Positions 56,690 to 64,000 of a DNA stretch of 64,000 nucleotides are shown here, piece after piece (the first letter of the stretch is position 1; each line of letters starts with the position of its first letter). The position numbers were made by a program, and so were the translations under genes. The stretch covers positions 1 through 64,000 of the forward strand of contig NZ_PQGD01000005.1 of NCBI RefSeq assembly GCF_002915575.1. The letters run 5' to 3'. The DNA is from Superficieibacter electus. GTDB taxonomy: Bacteria; Pseudomonadota; Gammaproteobacteria; Enterobacterales; Enterobacteriaceae. Below the pieces are notes generated by a model. That model did no database searches, was not told the origin of the DNA, and worked only from the letters and a program-made list of their open reading frames with translations.

Positions 56690-57601
56690 ATGAATGTAGA
56701 TTACGAACAAGAGATGCAGGCGTTGCGCGTTGCGTTGCAACAACGTCTGGAGCAGTTATTACCCGTCGGCAATCAGCAGGATCGGGTCGGTGAGGCGATG
56801 CGAGAAGGCACACTGGCGGCGGGAAAGCGAATACGCCCACTTTTGCTGCTGCTCACCGCTAAAGATTTAGGGTGTGATCCTGATAAGCCCGGCCTTCTCG
56901 ATCTGGCGTGTGCGGTGGAAATGATCCATGCCGCTTCATTGATGCTGGATGATATTCCTTGCATGGATAATGCCATGCAGCGTCGCGGAATGCCCACGAT
57001 CCATCGGCAGTATGGTGAAAGCGTCGCTATCCTTGCGGCAATCGGGCTGCTTAGCCGGGCCTTCGGCGTGGTGGCAGAAGCGCAGTCGCTGCCGCACGCG
57101 TTTAAAACGCAGGTGGTCACCGAGCTTTCCACTGCGGTAGGGATGCAGGGCCTGGTCCAGGGGCAATATCGCGATCTTGTGGAAGGGCGTCAGGCGCGTA
57201 GTGCCGAAGCCATTTTATTGACCAACGACCTCAAAACCAGCCGTTTATTTGATGCTACGTTACAAATGGCGGCGATCGTTGCCGATGCGTCTGTGCACGC
57301 ACGTCAGCGTCTGCGCTGCTTTGCGCAGGACCTGGGGCTGGTTTTTCAACTGATGGACGATTTAAGTGATGGGGTGAGCGGCACCGGTAAAGATATTAAT
57401 CAGGATAGCGGCAAATCAACGCTGGTAGAAATGCTGGGCGTTGATGCCGTACATCAGCGGCTATGCGAACATTTACGCAGCGCCGATGAACATCTGGCAA
57501 TCGCCTGCAACCAGGGTCAGTCTACACGGCGGTTTATGCGGGTCTGGTTTGATAAACAAAAGACGATGTTTGGTCTGGACTGGTCTTTACCGGAGTGCTG
57601 A
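56690..57601 (+). CDS. crtE: Geranylgeranyl diphosphate synthase
   Basis: A 303-residue prenyltransferase that extends FPP (or DMAPP) with IPP to C20 GGPP, the entry to carotenoids. The first Asp-rich motif is D87-D-I-P-C-M-D93 in [11 protein letters not shown], and the second is D223-D-L-S-D227 in [21 protein letters not shown] is the conserved N-terminal block. It is the first gene of the crt operon and overlaps idi by one base (TGATG). Confidence 0.94.
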   Translation: MNVDYEQEMQALRVALQQRLEQLLPVGNQQDRVGEAMREGTLAAGKRIRPLLLLLTAKDLGCDPDKPGLLDLACAVEMIHAASLMLDDIPCMDNAMQRRGMPTIHRQYGESVAILAAIGLLSRAFGVVAEAQSLPHAFKTQVVTELSTAVGMQGLVQGQYRDLVEGRQARSAEAILLTNDLKTSRLFDATLQMAAIVADASVHARQRLRCFAQDLGLVFQLMDDLSDGVSGTGKDINQDSGKSTLVEMLGVDAVHQRLCEHLRSADEHLAIACNQGQSTRRFMRVWFDKQKTMFGLDWSLPEC

Positions 57602-58626
57602 TGAAGGATTTGATTCAACGTAAAAACGATCATCTGGACATTGTTTTAAACCCGACGGCACAGGTGAAAAAATGCTCGACGGGGTTTGAGCGGTGGCGCT
57701 TTGACCATTGCGCGATGCCCGAAATGTGTCTGGATGACATTGATCTTCGCAGCTCACTGTTTGGCAAAACGCTCAATGCACCGTTGCTTATCGGATCGAT
57801 GACCGGCGGAGCCAGCAGGGCAGCGGCGATCAACCGTCACCTGGCAGAAGCGGCGCAACTCCTGGGGCTGGCGATGGGGGTGGGATCGCAGCGGGTAGCA
57901 CTGGAAAGCGACATTAATAGCGGGCTGACCCGCGAGCTACGCCAGTTCGCACCAGACATTGTACTACTGGCAAATCTGGGCGCGGCGCAGATTGCCTCTC
58001 GTAAAGGTCTCGACTATGCCCGCCGGGCGGTTGACATGATTGATGCCGACGCGCTGATCATACACCTCAATCCGTTACAGGAAGCTTTACAACGTAACGG
58101 TGACCGGGACTGGTGTGGCGTGCTTAATGCGATTGAGCGCACCGTAAAAGCCCTGCCGGTCCCGATTATCATCAAAGAAGTCGGGGCCGGATTGTCTGTT
58201 CCGGTTGCGCGTCAACTGATGCAAGCCGGTGTCGCCATGCTGGATGTTGCCGGCGCTGGCGGCACCAGTTGGGCGGCCGTAGAGGGGGAGCGCGCGAAGA
58301 CGCTGCACGACCGTGCGGTGGCGATGGCTTTCTCTGACTGGGGCATTCCTACAGCGCAGGCGCTGCTTGCGCTGCATCAGGCACTACCGCAGGCGCAACT
58401 CATCGCCTCAGGCGGGATTGCGGACGGTATTGATGTGGCAAAAGCGCTACGCCTGGGAGCCAGCCTGGTAAGTCAGGCGGCAGGTGTGCTGACAAGCGCA
58501 ACATCTTCTGTTGAATCTGTTGTTGAACACTTTCAGATTATTATCGATCAGCTACGTATCGCCTGCTTTTGCACTGGCAGCGGCAGCGTGGAACAGCTTC
58601 GTCAGGCAACGATGGTGCACGTGTAA
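57601..58626 (+). CDS. idi: Type 2 isopentenyl-diphosphate isomerase (FMN-dependent)
   Basis: A 341-residue isomerase that balances IPP and DMAPP. It belongs to the flavin-dependent type 2 family (Fni), unlike the type 1 Idi of E. coli. Motifs: [45 protein letters not shown], and [19 protein letters not shown] for FMN phosphate binding. Type 2 idi in the crt operon is characteristic of the Pantoea/Cronobacter-type cluster. The stop shares its last base with the crtX start. Confidence 0.92.
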   Translation: MKDLIQRKNDHLDIVLNPTAQVKKCSTGFERWRFDHCAMPEMCLDDIDLRSSLFGKTLNAPLLIGSMTGGASRAAAINRHLAEAAQLLGLAMGVGSQRVALESDINSGLTRELRQFAPDIVLLANLGAAQIASRKGLDYARRAVDMIDADALIIHLNPLQEALQRNGDRDWCGVLNAIERTVKALPVPIIIKEVGAGLSVPVARQLMQAGVAMLDVAGAGGTSWAAVEGERAKTLHDRAVAMAFSDWGIPTAQALLALHQALPQAQLIASGGIADGIDVAKALRLGASLVSQAAGVLTSATSSVESVVEHFQIIIDQLRIACFCTGSGSVEQLRQATMVHV

Positions 58627-59915
58627 TGGGCCATTTTGCGGTCGTGGCCCCACCTTTTTATAGTCATGTCCGGGCGCTGGAGGCGTTAGCCCAGCAGATG
58701 ATAGCGCGCGGGCACCGCATTACCTTTATTCATCAGGCGGACGCCTGCGCATTACTGCGCGACGAACGCATTGCGTTTTACACCGTGGGTCAACAGAGTC
58801 ACCCTCCAGGAAGTCTGGCGCGCACGTTAGCACTGGCTGCCCGGCCCGCAGGTGCAGGTATTTTTCATCTGATTAACGATCTGGCGCAAACGACCTCAAT
58901 GCTGTGCCGCGAGCTTCCCGCGGCGCTGGAGAACATCGGCGCTGATGGGGTGATTGCCGATGAGATGGAAGCCGCCGGGGGACTGGTCGCGGACAGCCTG
59001 GGTATGCCGTTTGTCTCCGTCGCCTGTGCGCTGCCCGTCAACCGTGATGAAACCATTCCCCTGCCCGTGATGCCGTTTAACTATGCCAGCGATGCGCGCA
59101 GCAAAAAAATCTATCGCTCCAGCAGGCGGGTATATGATCTCCTCATGCGTCAGCATAATAACGTCATTACGCGCTATGCCGCCGCCTTTGGGCTGGGTGA
59201 ACGCCGCGGATTACACGACTGTCTCTCATCGCTGGCGCAAATTAGCCAGACAATTGCGGGTTTTGATTTTCCTCGCCAGTTACCCGCGTGTTTTCATGCG
59301 GTGGGGCCGCTACGTTCCCCTGAGCAAATGATTTCCATGCCTGTGGACGTGCAGGACGGTAAGCCGCTGGTCTTCGCGTCACTTGGCACACTACAGGGTC
59401 ATCGCTACCGCTTATTTCGTACCATCGCCCGCGCGTGTCGTCAACGTGGCGTGCGGTTACTGATTGCCCACTGCGGCGGGCTGAGCCCGGGGCGGATCGC
59501 GCGACTGAATGACGAAGGGACCAGCACCGTCGACTTCACGGATCAGCCTGCAATACTACGTCAGGCGCAGGCCGTGATCACGCACGGCGGGCTGAACACC
59601 GTAATGGATGCGATAGCCAGTGTGACGCCAGTGCTTGCCATTCCGCTCGGGTTTGACCAGCCGGGCGTGGCTGCGCGCGTAGTGTACAGCGGGATCGGTC
59701 GCCGCGCTTCACGCTACGCCAGTCACCCTACGCTCTGCGGACATCTCGATGAGTTACTGAATAACCCGATCTACCGTCAGCGACTGACTGCCATGCAGCC
59801 CGCGTTGCATCAGGCGGGTGGTGCGCTGCGGGCCGCGCAAATCGTCGAGCAGGCCCTGACCACCCGGCAGCCAGTGCTGACAGGGAGGGTGCAATGCAGC
59901 AACAGTGGGATCTGA
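58626..59915 (+). CDS. crtX: Zeaxanthin glucosyltransferase
   Basis: A 429-residue GT1-family enzyme that attaches glucose from UDP-glucose to zeaxanthin hydroxyls. The start is [23 protein letters not shown]; the UDP-sugar motif near the C-terminus includes QPAILRQAQAVITHGGLNTVMDAI and PLGFDQPGVAARVVYSGIG. An open frame reaches 58569, but ATG 58626, coupled to the idi stop, fits the family. It overlaps crtY by 22 nt. Confidence 0.92.
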   Translation: MGHFAVVAPPFYSHVRALEALAQQMIARGHRITFIHQADACALLRDERIAFYTVGQQSHPPGSLARTLALAARPAGAGIFHLINDLAQTTSMLCRELPAALENIGADGVIADEMEAAGGLVADSLGMPFVSVACALPVNRDETIPLPVMPFNYASDARSKKIYRSSRRVYDLLMRQHNNVITRYAAAFGLGERRGLHDCLSSLAQISQTIAGFDFPRQLPACFHAVGPLRSPEQMISMPVDVQDGKPLVFASLGTLQGHRYRLFRTIARACRQRGVRLLIAHCGGLSPGRIARLNDEGTSTVDFTDQPAILRQAQAVITHGGLNTVMDAIASVTPVLAIPLGFDQPGVAARVVYSGIGRRASRYASHPTLCGHLDELLNNPIYRQRLTAMQPALHQAGGALRAAQIVEQALTTRQPVLTGRVQCSNSGI

Positions 59916-61069
59916 TCCTCGTCGGCGGTGGGCTGGCAAACGGGTTAATTGCCCTGCGGCTGCGCCAGCTACGGCCTGAATTACGGCTGCTCATGCTGGA
60001 GGCGGGCGCGCAGCCTGGCGGCAACCATACCTGGTCGTTTCATCAGCAGGATCTCTCGCCTGAACAGCATCGCTGGCTGGCCCCGCTGGTCGCCTACCGT
60101 TGGTCGGGCTATGACGTCCGTTTTCCGGCGCTCAACCGCACCCTGCCCGGTGACTACGTTAGCGTGACGTCAGAGCGTTTTGCCGACGTCATCACCGACG
60201 CGCTGGGCGAGCAGCTATTGACCGGGGTTTCTGCGCTCAGCCTGACGCCGGAAACGGTCACGCTGGACGACGGGCGAACGTTTGCCGCGACGGCGGTGAT
60301 CGACGGCCGTGGTTATCGTCCTGGTAAGCACCTGGTCGCCGGCTGTCAGGCTTTTTTAGGCCAGCAGTGGCAGCTCAGCCAGCCGCACGGTCTGACGCGC
60401 CCTATTTTAATGGATGCAACAGTCGATCAGAGCGCGGGTTATCGGTTTGTCTACACGCTGCCTGTCTCACCCACTGAACTGTTAATTGAAGATACCCATT
60501 ATATCGATCGCGCCAGCCTGGATACCGCCCGGGCTGCGACACATATTCAGCATTACGCCCAGCGGCAGGGATGGCGGCTGGCGCAACTGGTGCGGGAAGA
60601 GCAGGGTAATTTGCCCATTACGCTTGCCGGAGATATCCGTGCGTTCTGGCATGCGCATACGGCACAGCCCTGTAGCGGTCTGCGGGCAGGGCTGTTTCAT
60701 GCCACAACCGGCTATTCCCTGCCGCAGGCGGCCCAGCTTGCCGAGCGCATTGCCGGACAACCGGATCTCAGCGCCACCGCGTTATTTCATTTGATTGAGC
60801 AGACGGCGCGTTACCAGTGGCGCAGACAGCGTTTTTTTCGCCTGCTCAACCGCATGCTGTTTCTCGCCGGGCGACCTGACCGGCGCTGGCAGGTCATGCA
60901 GCGTTTCTACCGCTTAGACGATGGGCTCATCGCCCGATTTTACGCCGGCCAGCTCAGGCTGGCTGACATGGCGCGTATCCTGACGGGAAAACCACCGGTA
61001 CCGGTGGGGGAAGCCGTGCGGGCCGCGCTCAAACTTTCTTCCCGGCTGCGAGCGTTCCACGATGAGTAA
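59894..61069 (+). CDS. crtY: Lycopene beta-cyclase
   Basis: A 391-residue cyclase that converts lycopene to beta-carotene. The FAD/NAD fold lies at the N-terminus (LILVGGGLANGLIALRL), followed by GGNHTWSFH and FMDATVDQ-type residues (LMDATVDQSAGYRFVYTLP), and near the end the GYSLPQAAQLAERI block. It overlaps crtI by 8 nt. Confidence 0.93.
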   Translation: MQQQWDLILVGGGLANGLIALRLRQLRPELRLLMLEAGAQPGGNHTWSFHQQDLSPEQHRWLAPLVAYRWSGYDVRFPALNRTLPGDYVSVTSERFADVITDALGEQLLTGVSALSLTPETVTLDDGRTFAATAVIDGRGYRPGKHLVAGCQAFLGQQWQLSQPHGLTRPILMDATVDQSAGYRFVYTLPVSPTELLIEDTHYIDRASLDTARAATHIQHYAQRQGWRLAQLVREEQGNLPITLAGDIRAFWHAHTAQPCSGLRAGLFHATTGYSLPQAAQLAERIAGQPDLSATALFHLIEQTARYQWRRQRFFRLLNRMLFLAGRPDRRWQVMQRFYRLDDGLIARFYAGQLRLADMARILTGKPPVPVGEAVRAALKLSSRLRAFHDE

Positions 61070-62540
61070 AACAGTAGTCATTGGTGCTGGTTTCGGCGGT
61101 CTCGCCCTGGCCATTCGTCTTCAGGCCAGCGGCGTCCCCGTGCTGCTACTTGAACAGCGCGATAAGCCGGGCGGGCGCGCCTATGTTTATCAGGACGAGG
61201 GATTTACATTTGACGCTGGCCCCACGGTGATCACCGATCCGAGTGCGATTGAAGCGCTTTTTACGCTTGCCGGCAAGCGTATGGCAGATTATGTCGACCT
61301 GCTGCCGGTTACACCGTTTTATCGCCTGTGCTGGGAAACCGGCGAGGTGTTTGATTATGATAACCATCAGGAGCGGCTGGAAGCGCAGATACGACGTTTT
61401 AACCCTGAAGATGTCGAAGGCTACCGCCGTTTTCATGCTTATTCGCGTGCCGTTTTTGAAGAAGGATATCTTAAGCTCGGGGCGGTACCGTTTTTATCGT
61501 TTCGCGATATGCTGCGCGCCGGGCCTAAACTGGCACAGCTACAGGCCTGGCGTAGCGTTTACGGTATGGTGTCGAAATTCATCAAGAATGAACAACTGCG
61601 CCAGGCGTTTTCGTTTCATACCCTGCTGGTGGGCGGCAACCCGTTTGCGACCTCGTCAATTTATTCACTCATTCATGCGCTGGAGCGGGAATGGGGCGTC
61701 TGGTTTGCCCGTGGCGGCACTGGCGCGCTGGTCGAGGGGCTGGTCAGACTGTTTCAGGATCTGGGCGGCACGCTGGAGCTGAACGCGCAAGTCACCCGTC
61801 TGGAGGTGGACGGTTCACGGATAAAGGCTGTTGAGCTTGAGGATGGCCGACGCATCGAAACCCTGGCGGTCGCCTCTAACGCCGATGTGGTGCATACCTA
61901 TGAAAAATGGTTGGGGCACCACCCCGTTGGCGCGGCGCGGACAAGGTCTTTGAAACGTAAACGTATGAGCAACTCGCTGTTTGTGCTCTATTTTGGCCTG
62001 AACCACCATCACAGCCAACTGGCGCATCACACTGTCTGTTTTGGTCCGCGCTACAAAGAATTAATTGAGGATATTTTTACTAAAGAGACGCTGGCGGAAG
62101 ACTTTTCCCTTTATCTGCATGCGCCTTGTGTGACCGATCCGTCCCTTGCGCCGCCGGGATGCGGCAGCTATTACGTACTGGCTCCCGTGCCGCATTTGGG
62201 CACGGCTAATCTCGACTGGACAGTTGAAGGGCCGCGCCTGCGCGATCGTATTTTTGCCTACCTTGAACAGCATTATATGCCGGGCCTGCGTGAGCAACTG
62301 GTTACACAGCGCATGTTTACGCCCTTTGATTTTCGCGACCAGCTTGGCGCGCATCTGGGGTCGGCGTTTTCGGTTGAGCCGATCCTGCAACAGAGTGCCT
62401 GGTTCCGTCCGCATAACCGCGACAGCCACATCCCAAACCTTTATCTTGTCGGGGCGGGTACGCATCCCGGCGCAGGTATCCCCGGCGTTATTGGTTCGGC
62501 GAAAGCAACGGCTGGTCTGATGCTGGAGGCACTGTTATGA
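61062..62540 (+). CDS. crtI: Phytoene desaturase (lycopene-forming)
   Basis: A 492-residue FAD enzyme that introduces four double bases-saturating steps in phytoene, giving lycopene. The dinucleotide fold is VIGAGFGGLALAIRLQASG; DAGPTVITDPSAIEALF and the C-terminal LYLVGAGTHPGAGIPGVIGSAKATAGLM are the bacterial CrtI signatures. It overlaps crtB by 4 nt. Confidence 0.94.
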   Translation: MSKTVVIGAGFGGLALAIRLQASGVPVLLLEQRDKPGGRAYVYQDEGFTFDAGPTVITDPSAIEALFTLAGKRMADYVDLLPVTPFYRLCWETGEVFDYDNHQERLEAQIRRFNPEDVEGYRRFHAYSRAVFEEGYLKLGAVPFLSFRDMLRAGPKLAQLQAWRSVYGMVSKFIKNEQLRQAFSFHTLLVGGNPFATSSIYSLIHALEREWGVWFARGGTGALVEGLVRLFQDLGGTLELNAQVTRLEVDGSRIKAVELEDGRRIETLAVASNADVVHTYEKWLGHHPVGAARTRSLKRKRMSNSLFVLYFGLNHHHSQLAHHTVCFGPRYKELIEDIFTKETLAEDFSLYLHAPCVTDPSLAPPGCGSYYVLAPVPHLGTANLDWTVEGPRLRDRIFAYLEQHYMPGLREQLVTQRMFTPFDFRDQLGAHLGSAFSVEPILQQSAWFRPHNRDSHIPNLYLVGAGTHPGAGIPGVIGSAKATAGLMLEALL

Positions 62541-63469
62541 GCAACAGTAACCTGATGGACCATGCGACTGAAACCATGGCAGCAGGCTCAAAAAGTTTTG
62601 CCACCGCCGCGAAACTGTTTGATGCCTCTACCCGTCGTAGCGCACTCATGCTCTATGCATGGTGCCGCTATTGCGATGATGTGATTGATGGTCAGACGCT
62701 GGGGTTTGCATCCCATGAACAGGATGGCGTTAGCGCATCACAGCGGCTGAATATGCTGGAAACGCAGACGCAGCGCGCGTTTTCCGGCGCGCCGATGAGC
62801 GAGCCTGCGTTTGCCGCTTTTCAGGAGGTGGCCATCCGTCATGCAATCCCGCCGCGGCTGGCTTTTGATCATCTGGAAGGGTTTGCGATGGATGTGCGGG
62901 AAACCCGCTATGACACGCTGGCGGATACCCTGCGCTATTGCTATCACGTGGCGGGCGTGGTCGGGCTGATGATGGCGCGGGTGATGGGCGTGCGCGATGA
63001 GGCAGTGCTGGACCGGGCCTGTGATTTAGGGCTGGCGTTTCAGTTGACCAATATTGCCCGCGACATTGTGGAAGATGCGCAAGCAGGGCGCTGTTATCTC
63101 CCGGCCGACTGGCTGGCGGCTGAGGGTATTGATCCCGACCAGCCTGGCGCTCCTGAGCAGCGTGAAAAGCTGGCCCGCGTGGCGCAGCGGCTCGTTGCAG
63201 AGGCCGAGCCTTATTACGCCTCCGCCCGGGCGGGACTCGCCGGGCTGCCGTTGCGCTCAGCCTGGGCCATTGCTTCAGCGCACGGGGTCTATCGTGAAAT
63301 TGGCGTTAAAGTGAGGGCGGCAGGCGCTCGTGCCTGGGACACCCGGCAGGGCACTTCACGGCCGGAAAAGCTGGCACTGCTGCTGAAAGGCGCTGGCATG
63401 GTAGTCAGTTCTCGCGTGGCGTCTTCACCGCCGCGTCCGGCTGGTCTGTGGCAGCGTCCCGCGCGGTAA
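62537..63469 (+). CDS. crtB: 15-cis-phytoene synthase
   Basis: A 310-residue enzyme that joins two GGPP to phytoene. The two Asp-rich sites are WCRYCDDVIDG and LTNIARDIVEDAQAGRCYLP. The N-terminus GSKSFATAAKLFDASTRRSA and the AYHVAGVVG-type helix (YCYHVAGVVGLMMARVMG) match the family. Its last 65 nt overlap the convergent crtZ gene, so its C-terminal tail (VASSPPRPAGLWQRPAR) is read from the antisense of the crtZ end. Confidence 0.93.
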   Translation: MSNSNLMDHATETMAAGSKSFATAAKLFDASTRRSALMLYAWCRYCDDVIDGQTLGFASHEQDGVSASQRLNMLETQTQRAFSGAPMSEPAFAAFQEVAIRHAIPPRLAFDHLEGFAMDVRETRYDTLADTLRYCYHVAGVVGLMMARVMGVRDEAVLDRACDLGLAFQLTNIARDIVEDAQAGRCYLPADWLAAEGIDPDQPGAPEQREKLARVAQRLVAEAEPYYASARAGLAGLPLRSAWAIASAHGVYREIGVKVRAAGARAWDTRQGTSRPEKLALLLKGAGMVVSSRVASSPPRPAGLWQRPAR

Positions 63470-63953
63470 GCGCCTCGTCATGCATTTTTTGTTTGCGGCG
63501 GCGCAGCGTCGCCTGTAATTTTTCAACCGGCGGCGCATAAAGAAATCCGAACGACACACAGTCTTCTTTACCCCGCACCGCATGATGCAGGCGATGCGCC
63601 ATATACAGCCGTTTCAGGTAACCCCGGCGCGGGACATAGCGAAACGGCCAGCGCTGATGTACCAGGCCGTCATGCACCATAAAGTAAAGCGCGCCGTACA
63701 GCGTCATCCCTGCGCCGATCCACTGTAACGGCCAGACACCGCCGGTGCCCACGGCAATCAGTACAATCGCCAGCACGGCAAATACCACGGCATATAAATC
63801 GTTAACTTCAAACCAGCCGGTGCGCGGCTCATGATGAGAAAGATGCCACCCCCAACCCCAGCCGTGCATAATATATTTATGCGCCAGCGTGGCGATGATT
63901 TCCATCGCCGCAACGGTTGCCAGCACGATTAAAATGTTCCACAGCACGAGCAT
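63405..63953 (-). CDS. crtZ: Beta-carotene hydroxylase
   Basis: A 182-residue membrane di-iron hydroxylase that makes zeaxanthin from beta-carotene through cryptoxanthin. The histidine clusters are HKYIMHGWGWGWHLSHHEPR, YFMVHDGLVHQRWPFR and RLYMAHRLHHAVRGKE. Hydrophobic helices surround them. Of several in-frame ATGs, 63953 (MLVLWNILIV) is 7 nt behind AGAGG and gives the Pantoea-like start; 63959 and 63986 are alternatives. It is transcribed against the other crt genes and overlaps crtB by 65 nt. Confidence 0.92.
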   Translation of the reverse strand: MLVLWNILIVLATVAAMEIIATLAHKYIMHGWGWGWHLSHHEPRTGWFEVNDLYAVVFAVLAIVLIAVGTGGVWPLQWIGAGMTLYGALYFMVHDGLVHQRWPFRYVPRRGYLKRLYMAHRLHHAVRGKEDCVSFGFLYAPPVEKLQATLRRRKQKMHDEALTARDAATDQPDAAVKTPREN

Positions 63954-64000
63954 CGGCATTCCTCTTAAAGCCATTCCCAACGACATGCGTAATAGTAGCT

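Overview
The window is a chromosomal segment of an enterobacterium (Enterobacteriaceae). The backbone order yafC-yafD-yafE-mltD-gloB-yafS-rnhA-dnaQ-tRNA-Asp, yafV-fadE-gmhA-yafJ-yafK-dinB and prfH-pepD-gpt-frsA-crl-phoE-proB-proA-tRNA-Thr is that of Escherichia, Salmonella and Enterobacter relatives. A zeaxanthin glucoside carotenoid cluster at the right end suggests a yellow-pigmented member such as Leclercia, Cronobacter or a relative. That genus assignment is inference only.

Layout. (1) 1-5620: the right end of an island carrying a type VI secretion cargo module: VgrG C-terminus, DUF4123 adaptor, Tli1-like lipoprotein and Tle1-like phospholipase, then a frameshifted zinc-ribbon gene of unknown role. 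The DNA from about 1.24 kb on is visibly AT-rich. The island ends at a 14-nt copy of a tRNA-Asp 3' end followed by a rho-independent terminator, which I read as the att scar of integration into the tRNA-Asp gene that precedes yafC in relatives. (2) 5.7-12.9 kb: core genes for cell wall, methylglyoxal detoxification and DNA replication, up to tRNA-Asp. (3) 13-21 kb: an inserted GntR-regulated operon with a five-gene dipeptide-type ABC importer and a gamma-glutamyltransferase-like hydrolase. (4) 21-38.7 kb: core genes with recognisable FadR, LexA and PhoB sites, plus an RtcB2-PrfH ribosome-repair pair preceded by a 15-codon leader ORF. (5) 38.8-56.3 kb: an accessory region beginning at tRNA-Thr. 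It holds a sulfatase-MFS pair with a divergent LysR regulator, then a 13-kb catabolic cluster whose substrate I cannot name. (6) 56.7-64 kb: crtE-idi-crtX-crtY-crtI-crtB with convergent crtZ.

How the genes work together. In the island, the adaptor would load the phospholipase on the VgrG spike while the lipoprotein protects the producer. The GntR operon would import short peptides or gamma-glutamyl compounds and hydrolyse them in the cell. The 43-56 kb cluster combines a polyamine/opine-type ABC importer (its ATPase gene lies apart from the other transporter genes), an M20 deacylase, a flavin monooxygenase, an FMN hydroxyacid oxidase, a 2-hydroxyacid dehydrogenase, a quinone-oxidoreductase-type reductase, a GST, DUF1028, a RidA-like protein and an AroQ-like protein. 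The last two have lost catalytic residues typical of their families. It is the best candidate for an undescribed pathway. The crt cluster would take IPP/DMAPP through GGPP, phytoene, lycopene, beta-carotene and zeaxanthin to zeaxanthin glucosides.
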